Source: Thiosocius sp963753845 (lineage in GTDB: Bacteria > Pseudomonadota > Gammaproteobacteria > Chromatiales > Chromatiaceae). Taken from it: a stretch of DNA of 64,000 bases. The notes below the pieces were generated by a model. It ran no database searches. It saw only the letters and a list, made by a program, of their open reading frames with translations, and was not told the origin of the DNA. How positions within the stretch are numbered: position 1 is the first letter of the stretch; every line of letters begins with the position of its first letter. Of the stretch, positions 1-11,437 are shown piece by piece. The translations under genes were made by a program, and so were the position numbers. The DNA lies in the NCBI GenBank assembly GCA_963753845.1, contig CAVWEI010000006.1, positions 186,001-250,000 of the forward strand. The letters are read 5' to 3'.

Positions 1-140
1 AGCACGCGTTGATAGAGTGATTGCTTGCCCGGGATCAGCAGTGGCTGGTCGGCGGCAAAAACCTGAGCGAGTCCAAACGGGCCAAGCGACAGGGCCAGAA
101 TCAGCAGCGAAGAGAGGAATCTGTTCGTGTTCATTTTCAT
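1..140 (-). CDS. N-terminal fragment of a secreted protein (partial, runs off the window)
   Basis: Reading the minus strand from the ATG at 138-140 gives an open frame to the window edge: about 46 residues with a Lys-start, a hydrophobic stretch at about residues 8-24 and an Ala-rich site near A29-A30. This is a good signal peptide. The mature part begins with Asp-Gln-Pro-Leu-Leu-Ile-Pro-Gly-Lys. The ATG overlaps the TGA of the upstream gene (ATGA, 137-140), so the two are probably translationally coupled. A second ATG lies two codons later (132-134). Only the export signal is visible, so I give no function. Confidence 0.55.
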   Translation of the reverse strand, partial: MKMNTNRFLSSLLILALSLGPFGLAQVFAADQPLLIPGKQSLYQRV

Positions 141-778
141 TGCCAGAGCAGCGAAATGCGTTGTGCCTGAGCATCGCCGTCAGCAGCGAGTTTTTCGACC
201 CGGCTGCGAAGATCGGCGAGGCGCTCACGGGCCTCGTTGTCACCATTTTCGGCCGCCAACTGGTACCACTTGTGTGCCTGGCTCATGTCGGGGGCCTCGA
301 AGACGCTGTTGAGCGGGTCCCGGCTGGCCGGGTCTGACTGGGTTCCCAGTGCCAGGGCCGCGGGGGCATAACCTTCACGCGCCGCGAAAAAGTACAGCAG
401 GTAGGCGTCCGCGAGCTGACCGGCCGCCTGCGCCTGCGTACCGACGGCAAAAACCTGATCGAGCTGGGCATTGCCTTCCGCGCGCATCTTGGCGATCACG
501 GCGCGTGCCATGGCGCCAGGCCGATCGTCCGCAACTTCCACCTCCAACTCGAGGGGCGTGGGCGTGAGGGACTGGTCCGCTGGCCCGTCAGCAAGCAGGC
601 TGGGGGGCTGGGTCGCCTGTTGTTCGGTGCCTGCCGGATCGTCTTCCGGGCCATCGCCGGGCACCAGCCAGATGCCGATCAGCGTCAGCACCACCACGAT
701 GGCGATCAGCTTCCAGGGACCGGAGCGGCGCTGCGGTTCGCTGTCTGCGACTTCGGTTTCAACCAGGGGTTCATCCAT
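137..778 (-). CDS. Membrane-anchored Sel1/TPR-like repeat protein
   Basis: The protein has 213 residues from the ATG at 778, which has an AAGAGAG ribosome site about 10 bases upstream. An in-frame TTG at 799 would add seven residues. A short acidic cytoplasmic head is followed by one transmembrane helix (about residues 22-40), then an acidic, Pro-rich linker. The C-terminal half is helical and contains the Sel1-like pattern AHKWYQLAAENGDNEARERL, typical of alpha-solenoid repeats that bind other proteins. It is coupled by ATGA overlap to the secreted protein downstream, so the two may act together in the envelope. No enzymatic motif is seen; the role is unknown. Confidence 0.65.
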   Translation of the reverse strand: MDEPLVETEVADSEPQRRSGPWKLIAIVVVLTLIGIWLVPGDGPEDDPAGTEQQATQPPSLLADGPADQSLTPTPLELEVEVADDRPGAMARAVIAKMRAEGNAQLDQVFAVGTQAQAAGQLADAYLLYFFAAREGYAPAALALGTQSDPASRDPLNSVFEAPDMSQAHKWYQLAAENGDNEARERLADLRSRVEKLAADGDAQAQRISLLWQ

Positions 779-855
779 TGGCCGGGCGCTCTCTTTCAAT
801 TTTGGCTTGCTGGGGGGATTATCCCGGACTCGGTGACGGCTGGGAAGGAAACGAC

Positions 856-1455
856 GTGAAACGCATCATATTTATGCTCTTGCTGGTCCCGTCGGTGGTC
901 CTTGGCGGTTCGGTCAACTACCTCGACACCATACCCGTGTTCTGGCGAACCCTGTACCCGGACGGCGGTGAGGGCCTTTATTGCGGGGTCGGGTTTGCCG
1001 CACACGACCGCAACTACAACATCGAGCACGTCTATCCCATGGCATGGGTGAGTCGGGCCCTGCGCTGCGGCGACCGCCAGGCGTGCAGGAGAAACAGCAG
1101 TCGTTTCAATGAGATCGAGTCGGATATGCACAATATGTACCCGGCCCGGAAGGACCTCAACAAGGCACGTGGCGCCTATCCATACCGCGAGATCGGCGGC
1201 GAAAAACGGGTCGAGCCCGACTGCGACCTGGAAATTGACAACCGGGCCCGGGTCGTGGAGCCGCGCCCGGCTTCGCGCGGCAATATCGCCCGGGCGATGC
1301 TGTACATGGAGGACCGTTATGGCCTGGAACTTTATGAACGCCAGCGTCGCCTGCTGCTCGAATGGCACCGCGACGACCCGGTGGACGAGCCGGAGCGCTG
1401 GCGCAATCGGCGGATCATCGAGGTGCAGGGCGAAGGGAATCCCTGGATCGAGTAG
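856..1455 (+). CDS. Periplasmic/secreted endonuclease I family nuclease (EndA/NucM/Vvn type)
   Basis: The protein has 199 residues from a GTG at 856 behind GGGAAGGAA. An open frame upstream has no ribosome site, so I reject the longer start. An N-terminal signal peptide (about residues 1-18) predicts export. The His-Me finger signature of endonuclease I is present: the NIEHVYP motif with Glu57-His58 (general base His) and the DMHNMYPARKDLN motif with the metal-binding Asn93. These enzymes cut DNA and RNA nonspecifically, usually in the periplasm, limiting foreign DNA or scavenging nucleotides. Three or more cysteines (about 43, 71, 77) fit a disulfide-stabilised exported nuclease. It stands alone, divergent from the Sel1-like gene, and ends just before a strong hairpin. 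Confidence 0.85.
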   Translation: MKRIIFMLLLVPSVVLGGSVNYLDTIPVFWRTLYPDGGEGLYCGVGFAAHDRNYNIEHVYPMAWVSRALRCGDRQACRRNSSRFNEIESDMHNMYPARKDLNKARGAYPYREIGGEKRVEPDCDLEIDNRARVVEPRPASRGNIARAMLYMEDRYGLELYERQRRLLLEWHRDDPVDEPERWRNRRIIEVQGEGNPWIE

Positions 1456-1470
1456 ACCTTCGGGATACTG

Positions 1471-1503
1471 CGGGCTGACCGGGCCAGGGGCCCGGTCAGC
1501 CCG
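1471..1503. terminator. Convergent hairpin between endA-like and SCP2 genes
   Basis: A perfect inverted repeat with 15-base arms (CGGGCTGACCGGGCC and its complement) and a 3-base loop sits between two convergent stop codons (1455 and 1512). It lacks a clear U-tract on either strand, so it may stop transcription weakly or protect 3-prime ends. Confidence 0.6.
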
Positions 1504-1511
1504 CGAGCGGA

Positions 1512-1916
1512 TTACTGGGTGTCGAGTCTTGACATCAGGGCGAAGCTCTTGACGAATGGCCCGGCCATTCGCGGGTCCTTGATCATGCCTTTGAAATCGC
1601 CGGACAGGAATTTCAGCTTGCCCATGGCAAACGCGGTGCCGAGGCCGGCCATGCCGATGCCGTCGGATGCCCATTTCAGCCAGTTGTTGCGGTCGGCGCG
1701 CATGTCCCAATCGGGCTTGGTGCCGTCGTAGTCGCCTGCGCGCACGCATTCGCCGTTCTCCACGACGAACACACCGCGTGGCTGGTCTTCGTTCTTGAAC
1801 CCGCAGGTGATGACTGAATTGAAGCCGATCTCGGCAAGGCGGTCCTTGACCTCCGGGTCGGCGTTCCATTCGTCCTTAAGGCCGTTCATCCAGTCTGCGG
1901 AAAAGAGTTCTGCCAT
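1512..1916 (-). CDS. SCP2-like sterol/lipid-carrier domain protein
   Basis: A cytoplasmic protein of 134 residues with no signal. The start at 1916 follows a strong AGGAGGG site. The sequence has the look of the SCP2 sterol-binding superfamily: an N-terminal helix with a Trp-rich AELFSADWMNGLKDEWN segment, a beta-rich centre, and a C-terminal hydrophobic tunnel region ending in the typical KFLSGDFKGMIKDPR stretch. In bacteria such small SCP2 proteins bind acyl lipids or support lipid metabolism; the ligand here is unknown. It is monocistronic, divergent from metH, with a 327-base GC-rich leader between them. Confidence 0.65.
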   Translation of the reverse strand: MAELFSADWMNGLKDEWNADPEVKDRLAEIGFNSVITCGFKNEDQPRGVFVVENGECVRAGDYDGTKPDWDMRADRNNWLKWASDGIGMAGLGTAFAMGKLKFLSGDFKGMIKDPRMAGPFVKSFALMSRLDTQ

Positions 1917-2185
1917 TCGTTTGCCCTCCTGAGGCGTGGATTAGAAAGTGGTTCAGGGTCTTGCCGTCATAAGATCCGGGCGTTGGGGAGGAACCAGCCA
2001 CGGCGATGCCAGAGAGGCAAGGTGCCTCGGCCGGAACCGCCGGGAGTGAGTCGGCCGGGGGGAGCCCCGTGACCCTGGTCTTCGGGTATCGGGACCGCGG
2101 CAATATAACCACAGTGGGTCCCCTGGGTATCTTCAAAGCTGTTTATGTATCGGCAGCAGGGATTTATTTGCTTTTTTGACTTTGG
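1917..2185. other. GC-rich intergenic/leader region, no gene
   Basis: No convincing ORF on either strand. The region is rich in short G/C inverted repeats. I looked for a cobalamin or SAM riboswitch for metH and could not match the conserved boxes, so I name none. Confidence 0.4.
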
Positions 2186-2212
2186 GCGCGGCAGCCGCGC
2201 GATCTGTATAAT
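2186..2212 (+). promoter_or_regulatory. Candidate metH promoter with palindromic operator-like site
   Basis: A perfect TATAAT at 2207-2212 lies 32 bases before the metH ATG. Directly upstream, 2186-2200 is a perfect palindrome (7-base arms GCGCGGC/GCCGCGC around one base), sitting where a regulator would block or recruit polymerase. A TTGACT at 2176-2181 is too far away (25-base spacer) to be a standard -35. Inference only. Confidence 0.45.
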
Positions 2213-2243
2213 TCCCCGCCTTTGCAGCTTTGGCCGAATAGTT

Positions 2244-5939
<3,696 letters not shown>

Positions 5940-5956
5940 GTTCCCTGCAGGGTATT

Positions 5957-6202
5957 TCAGTCGTGGTGTGCTGCCTCATCATCGGTGCCTGGTGGCAATC
6001 CACTGAGCCGGGTGTTGGCGATCACGTGCAACACGCCGCCGCAGCTTGCGAAGAACACAACGGACGCCATCAGAGAGGCATGTACCGCATCGTTCGGTAC
6101 CTCGACCTCGTAGAGAATCGCGGCCACTGCACAGACGAACGCGGCCATGTAGCAAAGGAGCGCGATGATGAACGCGATTTTCTGGCCGGGGTTTCGCCGC
6201 AT
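5957..6202 (-). CDS. Small two-helix inner membrane protein
   Basis: An 81-residue protein. It has a basic N-terminus (MRRNPGQK), a first transmembrane helix at about residues 9-29, a short acidic periplasmic loop (YEVEVPNDAV), a second helix at about 40-60 and a polar, acidic C-terminal tail. It converges on metH with 17 bases between stop codons. I do not recognise the family; helix count and positive-inside charge are what can be seen. Confidence 0.55.
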   Translation of the reverse strand: MRRNPGQKIAFIIALLCYMAAFVCAVAAILYEVEVPNDAVHASLMASVVFFASCGGVLHVIANTRLSGLPPGTDDEAAHHD

Positions 6203-6454
6203 GTGCCTTGTTTCCTGAAGAGTGGGCGACGAGGATAACCTTTTCGGCCGGTGTTGGCCGCGCGAATAGCGAAGCCCGGCGATTCGGGTTGTCTCGACAT
6301 GCCCCGGGACCTGTGGCTACCGCGCCAGTCGTCGACTCTACCCGGGCTAAACAAACCGCGGGAACGGGCGATACCTGCTCTATAGGAGAAATATTCCGGG
6401 CTTCCGTATGGTTGGTGAATGTCTTGACAGGGAAATCTGAATCGGGCCGCTGGC

Positions 6455-7621
6455 GTGTCCGTTCCGGCTGAACAGCGCCGCTACGAGCGCTATGCGATCG
6501 AGCTGCAGGGCCGGATCGGTCCTGTGGACGGGCGTCAATACGAATGCCTGGTGCGCGACTACTGCAGTGGTGGGATGCTGTTGCAGCAGTCGCGTATCGG
6601 TAGTGGCGAGGAGCCACCCACCTATCAGCCTGGCCAGGAGCTGCAGCTCAGAATAGAAATCCTGACCACGAACGGCTCGCGTGCGGTGCGCATCGGCGGC
6701 AGCGTGGCCTGGGCCAGGGATGACTATTTTGGCCTTTCTTTCGCAAAGACCTCGGATGCGGTCGTCGAGGCGCTGCGTCGACACGACCGTCTGACGCGCA
6801 CGGGGTCGCTCGCTGAGCCGGACCGGGGATCCGGGGGCGAAACCCGTGGTCTGGCCAGGCTGCGCCACGCGGCACAGGCCGCGCTGCCACCGCTTCTGCG
6901 AGATCTTCTGGTGCTGGCCACGGAAGATCTGCTGGGGCGCGCGGAAAATGTTGCTTCGAATACCGAGCAGCAACAGATCTTTGGCGACGTCAACGCCATC
7001 GAGGGCCTGCGTCAGGGGGATTCACTGACCCGCGCGGTCCTGTCCGCAGCATTCGACACCGGCGCCGCCAAGAGGCTGGAAGCCGAGTACACCACCGGCG
7101 AACTGAGCCTGGTCGACCCTGATGATTTTGAGCGCTGGCTGGAGGCCTCACGGGTCGCCAGCATGCTCGATCGGAAATTCAGCCGTCAGTTGAACGCGAT
7201 CGGTTCGCGCCTGGCGGCCCTGCGTGGCGCCACGCCCCGCACGACGCTGACCGTACCCTTCGAACCACAGCATTTTGCCGGTGCGCTCAAGGACTTTGCC
7301 AAACAGCTCGAACTCGGTCCGATCGCGCGCAGCGCGCTGTTCGACAGTGCGTCCGCGGTGCTCGGGGATAAACTGGGAAATCTTTACGCCGAGATCAACG
7401 CGGTGCTCGACAGTGTGGGCGCACCTGCCGCCAATACCGATCCCAAGGTCACGGTACTGCGGCCATCGCGGGCAAGGCACGAGTCGGCCGACGATGCGGC
7501 ACCGGTGCAGCCGTCTGAATCCGCCAAACCCGACCACGTTACCGGCCCGGCCCGGGCACCTCTACCGGCACAGGGGTGCCGGGTCAAACCGCAGCGGTGG
7601 CGGTGGATCCCCAGCTGCTGA
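6455..7621 (+). CDS. PilZ-DUF1631 N-terminal part of a split c-di-GMP protein
   Basis: The frame opens at a GTG (6455) and encodes a PilZ domain: R8xxxR12 in RRYER and D35-Y-C-S-G-G40, the c-di-GMP binding motifs with Cys in place of the usual Ser. A DUF1631-type helical region follows. The frame runs to 7621, but its last 16 codons from about 7574 look random. The sequence continues sensibly in the next frame from 7576, so this is probably the first part of one protein of about 1200 residues with the GGDEF-EAL part. Restoring one G in the GGGG at 7573-7576 joins the two frames. The start is uncertain because no strong ribosome site is present. Confidence 0.75.
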   Translation: MSVPAEQRRYERYAIELQGRIGPVDGRQYECLVRDYCSGGMLLQQSRIGSGEEPPTYQPGQELQLRIEILTTNGSRAVRIGGSVAWARDDYFGLSFAKTSDAVVEALRRHDRLTRTGSLAEPDRGSGGETRGLARLRHAAQAALPPLLRDLLVLATEDLLGRAENVASNTEQQQIFGDVNAIEGLRQGDSLTRAVLSAAFDTGAAKRLEAEYTTGELSLVDPDDFERWLEASRVASMLDRKFSRQLNAIGSRLAALRGATPRTTLTVPFEPQHFAGALKDFAKQLELGPIARSALFDSASAVLGDKLGNLYAEINAVLDSVGAPAANTDPKVTVLRPSRARHESADDAAPVQPSESAKPDHVTGPARAPLPAQGCRVKPQRWRWIPSC

Positions 7622-10068
7622 GTCAGCTTCTTGCCCGCGAGGAGAAACAGCGCCAGGAGCTTGCCCAGGAACTGGTGACCTTCGTCAGCGATGCACCGAA
7701 CATGACCGACAGCCTGGCGGCATGGATGCAATTGCTCGGAGGGCCGCTGGCGCGCGAGGCGGCCTCGGACCAAACCTTTTTCCAGAACAAGCAGCATCCC
7801 TTGCGTGAGATCGTCGACGGCCTGGGGCATCTGCAGATGTTTCGCCCCAGCCCGGACCCAAATCCCGCCGACGACCCCTTGCGCCAGCGTGTTTCCGAGA
7901 TTCTTCAGCCGATCAGCAGCGGTCAGGCCGATGAAAGCGAACTTCGCGTGGCTGCCGAGGCCATTGGTCGGCTGACCGGTCACCATAGTCGGCTGTATCA
8001 GAGAAATGTCGAACGCGTGGTCGAGGCGAGCGAGGGCAAGGACCGCGTGCGTCGCGCGCGCCGGACGGTGGCCTCTGAAATCAGGCGGCGATACGCGGGG
8101 CGCAAGGTGCCGGAAGTGGTTCCCGAGCTGCTGGATGCCGGGTGGCGTGCCGTCCTGGAACTGGCCGCGATCAATGCGGCCGACGGCGACGAAAATTTTA
8201 GCGGGCACCTCGGGCTGCTCGACAGCATCGTGTCCACGCTCGGTGGCGAGGCCTTCGAGCGTGAGCCTCGTGAGCCGGATGCGAGCCGCCTGTTTGAGCT
8301 TGTCGAAAAGGAGCTGATGACGGTCGTATTCGATCCGTTCCGCCGTAACGCCGTCGAGTCTCGCTTGCGCGCTGAATTGATCGGTCCTGCGCGCGCCTCG
8401 GTCAGCCTGGTGGCGATGCCCCTGCCGGACGAGCAACCCGCACAGAGTGCGTCCGCCACGCCGCCTGAGGGGGTCAGCACAAATGCCTGGAAACGATCAC
8501 TCGAGCACTGTGCGGCAGTCAGTGTGGGAGACCGTATACGCCTGCTGGATTCCAAGGACGGGGATCAGGGGCTGCGCGTCGCATGGATACGCAGCGATCG
8601 CGAGATCTTTGTCCTGGTCGACTACCGGGGGCTTCGGGTGCGGGATATCCGCCTGGCGGAACTCGCGCTGGGCCTGCATCAACGCCGTATCGAGGTCGAA
8701 CGGGCGGATGGTCAGCCGCTGAGCGACCGCGCGGTCGATTCGATACTGCTCCGCATGGAGGACCGTCTGGCGCATCAGACCGCACATGATTCGCTTACGG
8801 GGCTTATCAACAGACGCCAGTTTCATGCCGCCCTGGAGCAGGCGCTGGCCGTGCCCGGGCGTGGAGATGATATCGGCGTTCTGCTCTGGCTGGATATCGA
8901 CCAGTTCCGCCTGGTGAACGATATTCATGGCTACGATACCGGCGACCGTCTTCTGGTGGCGGTCGCCCGTCTGCTGGAAGATCTGCCGGGTGCCAAGGTC
9001 CTCGGGCACCTTGGAGGGGACCGGTTTGCAATCATGCTGCCGGACATCGGCGTCGTCGATGGTGGACGGCGTGCGCAGGAGCTATGTGCGCAGGTGCGCA
9101 CCATGCCGTTCGACTGGTCAGGTCAGCCGATTGCGCTCAGCGCGTCGGTCGGGGTCGTGGGCATGGAGACCGCAGCTGAAGGCTTCAGCAGTCTGCTTCA
9201 GGCCGCAGATGTTGCACTGGTCGCGGCCAAGGCCTCGGGCGGTGACACCGAATACATCTACCGTGAAGATGACCCCGATATTGCGCGTCGCAAGGAGTCG
9301 GTGCATTGGGTGGTACAGGTGGACGAGGCGCTCGAGCGCGGCCAATTGCGCCTGCGCTGTCAGCCGATCGTGCCGGTGAGGCCGAATTCAGGGCTTGCGC
9401 CGCATTACGAGGTGCTGCTCGGAGTGCAGAGCGGGGCCGCCGAGCCGTTACCGATCGCGGAGTTCATCGACGCGGCTGAACGATACAATCGCATGCGCGC
9501 CGTCGACCGCTGGGTGGCCCGAACCGCCATGGAGTGGATTGCGGCGCATCGGGACCACATGCCTACGCTGCATGGTTTTGCGGTCAATCTTTCCGGGCAG
9601 ACCGCCAGTGATCCCAGCTTCGTGGACTTTGTTCGCCAGCAGTTTCAGCGCACCGGTATCGACCCATCCTGGCTGAGTTTCGAGGTCACCGAGACGGCTG
9701 CGGTGGCCGATCTGACGCGCAGCGCCGGAATCGTCCATGATCTAAAAGCCATGGGCTGCAAGGTCGCGCTGGACGACTTTGGCAGTGGTCTGGCCTCGTA
9801 TTCCTACCTGAAAGAGCTGCCGGTCGACTGGCTCAAGATCGACGGAGTCTTTGTGCGCAAGATTGCGGCCAACCGCGAGGACCTTGCGGTGGTCAGGTCG
9901 ATCAACGAAATAGGTCATTTCCTCGGCAAGAAGACCATCGCGGAATACGTGGCAGACGATGAGATTCTCCGCCTGGTCCGCGAAATCGGGGTGGACTATG
10001 CACAGGGCTTCGGTATCTCTCCCCCGATCCTGATGGATGATCTGCTACAGATCGCCCAGAGCGCCTGA
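7576..10068 (+). CDS. DUF1631-GGDEF-EAL C-terminal part (probable c-di-GMP phosphodiesterase)
   Basis: An 830-residue frame. Residues 1-300 continue DUF1631. Residues about 395-550 are a GGDEF domain whose signature reads GGDRF (near residue 480), so cyclase activity is doubtful. Residues about 575-830 are an EAL domain with most catalytic residues visible: EVL in place of EAL (near 612), VNLSG, FEVTET, DDFGSG (near 733), the following KID, and the AEYV and QGFG motifs. This predicts hydrolysis of c-di-GMP to pGpG, perhaps steered by the PilZ sensor encoded just upstream. The GTG at 7576 may be only an artefact of the frameshift. If not, the genes overlap by 46 bases. Confidence 0.8.
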   Translation: MPGQTAAVAVDPQLLSQLLAREEKQRQELAQELVTFVSDAPNMTDSLAAWMQLLGGPLAREAASDQTFFQNKQHPLREIVDGLGHLQMFRPSPDPNPADDPLRQRVSEILQPISSGQADESELRVAAEAIGRLTGHHSRLYQRNVERVVEASEGKDRVRRARRTVASEIRRRYAGRKVPEVVPELLDAGWRAVLELAAINAADGDENFSGHLGLLDSIVSTLGGEAFEREPREPDASRLFELVEKELMTVVFDPFRRNAVESRLRAELIGPARASVSLVAMPLPDEQPAQSASATPPEGVSTNAWKRSLEHCAAVSVGDRIRLLDSKDGDQGLRVAWIRSDREIFVLVDYRGLRVRDIRLAELALGLHQRRIEVERADGQPLSDRAVDSILLRMEDRLAHQTAHDSLTGLINRRQFHAALEQALAVPGRGDDIGVLLWLDIDQFRLVNDIHGYDTGDRLLVAVARLLEDLPGAKVLGHLGGDRFAIMLPDIGVVDGGRRAQELCAQVRTMPFDWSGQPIALSASVGVVGMETAAEGFSSLLQAADVALVAAKASGGDTEYIYREDDPDIARRKESVHWVVQVDEALERGQLRLRCQPIVPVRPNSGLAPHYEVLLGVQSGAAEPLPIAEFIDAAERYNRMRAVDRWVARTAMEWIAAHRDHMPTLHGFAVNLSGQTASDPSFVDFVRQQFQRTGIDPSWLSFEVTETAAVADLTRSAGIVHDLKAMGCKVALDDFGSGLASYSYLKELPVDWLKIDGVFVRKIAANREDLAVVRSINEIGHFLGKKTIAEYVADDEILRLVREIGVDYAQGFGISPPILMDDLLQIAQSA

Positions 10069-10073
10069 GCTCC

Positions 10074-11219
10074 TCATTGAAGGCTGAGGCGTTGCCAGGT
10101 CCAGTAAAGGCCGACCAGGGTGATCATCAGCGAACCCGGGATCACGATCATATTTCGGTAATAGGGCTTGTTTCCGAACCAAAGGCCGACCGTCAGGAAG
10201 GCGATCGCGACCACCGTGAGCTGCCCGATCTCGACACCGACATTGAAACTGACCAGGGCGGTGAAGAAGGCATTGTCCGGCATGCCGAATTCGGCCAGCA
10301 TGCTGGCAAACCCCAGGCCGTGCAGCAGGCCAAACACGAACACCAGCACCAGACGGCTCTTGTGCAGTCGCCGGTGCCAGATGTTTTCCACGCCCACGTA
10401 GGCAATCGATAACGCGATCAGTGGCTCGACAACGCGCGCGGGCAACTCGATCACGCCGGTCATCGCCAGCGCCAGGGTGATCGAGTGGGCGACGGTGAAC
10501 ATGGTGATTTGCCACAACAATGGGCGCATCCGCGTGCTGAACAGGAACAGCCCCAACACGAACAGGATGTGATCCGTCCCCAGCGGGATGATGTGGTCGA
10601 AGCCGGCAGCGGTGTATTCGGTGACCACGTCGAGGAACCCTGGTGTCCGGAACACCTCGGTGAGCGAAAAGGGATCACTGGTCCTGTCGTCACGGATCCA
10701 TTGCCAGGCCGACCAATGCCACTGCTCGTTGTCTTCATCGACCTGGCGCACGCGCACCGCGTTGTCACCGAACGCGGTGGGGTAGTACCAGGTCAGGCTC
10801 CGGGTCGCGGTCGGTATATCCCCCTCGAGTGTGATCACGCTGATGCGTGGCACCTTGGTGTAGCCGGGCACCGGGATATCCACCTTGGCGATCCGGGGCC
10901 TGTTGATCTCGCCGTCGAGGCGCAGCTCGATGAGATCCAGCATCCGCTCCTGGAAGGGCTCGAAGGCCTCCGCCAGCATCGGCGCCTCGAGCTCGCGCAG
11001 GCGGTCGTACTCCTGTGCAGTGGGGGCCTGGCGGGTGTCCTGGTACTGGCCGTTGATGCCGGTCAACAGGGCCTCGACACTGGCCCGGATTTCTATCCGG
11101 TAGCGCCCCTCGGTGTATACGCTGATCTCCACCAGGGCCGGTTTGACGATATCGGCAAACGCGGTGGGGGCAATCCAGAGAAGGAACAGGAGTGGCAGGA
11201 GGCGCGCTGGAATAAACAT
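10074..11219 (-). CDS. HupE/UreJ family membrane protein
   Basis: A 381-residue protein with a signal peptide (about 1-22). A soluble periplasmic region follows (about 23-205), then six to seven transmembrane helices. The helical part opens with DHIIPLGTDHILFVLGLFLF. This matches the GxDHxxF/A signature of the HupE/UreJ_2 family, members of which are linked to nickel or cobalt handling. A second HGLGFAS motif supplies more potential metal-ligand histidines. The N-terminal ectodomain is longer than in classical HupE, as in the HupE/UreJ_2 branch. Substrate is unknown. It converges on the EAL gene with 5 bases between stops and diverges from soxB. Confidence 0.75.
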   Translation of the reverse strand: MFIPARLLPLLFLLWIAPTAFADIVKPALVEISVYTEGRYRIEIRASVEALLTGINGQYQDTRQAPTAQEYDRLRELEAPMLAEAFEPFQERMLDLIELRLDGEINRPRIAKVDIPVPGYTKVPRISVITLEGDIPTATRSLTWYYPTAFGDNAVRVRQVDEDNEQWHWSAWQWIRDDRTSDPFSLTEVFRTPGFLDVVTEYTAAGFDHIIPLGTDHILFVLGLFLFSTRMRPLLWQITMFTVAHSITLALAMTGVIELPARVVEPLIALSIAYVGVENIWHRRLHKSRLVLVFVFGLLHGLGFASMLAEFGMPDNAFFTALVSFNVGVEIGQLTVVAIAFLTVGLWFGNKPYYRNMIVIPGSLMITLVGLYWTWQRLSLQ

Positions 11220-11437
11220 GGGGCGTCAACGTCTCGAAAACTTTGGGAGGATACGGGCATAGCCTCGACGCCGCTACAGGGCAGGGCGTGGAATATTAGA
11301 TTTTGCGAGTAGAGAGGGAAGGGTTGCGTTGCTACACTGCCGGTCCGTTTCGCTTCAGCCAGTGGTGAGACCAGGGCAGCAGCGGCCTGAAACAGGGCAA
11401 TTCGAAAAACTGAAACAACACGTGCGAGAACAGCAAA

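Noticed and set aside
1917..2243. Possible cobalamin or SAM riboswitch before metH
   Set aside because: I could not match the conserved boxes in order on either strand; only short partial resemblances. A covariance-model search (for example with the Rfam cobalamin model) would decide.
7573..7576. Phase variation at the GGGG run of the PilZ-DUF1631 gene
   Set aside because: A run of four is too short for efficient slippage; a sequence error or fixed mutation is more likely.
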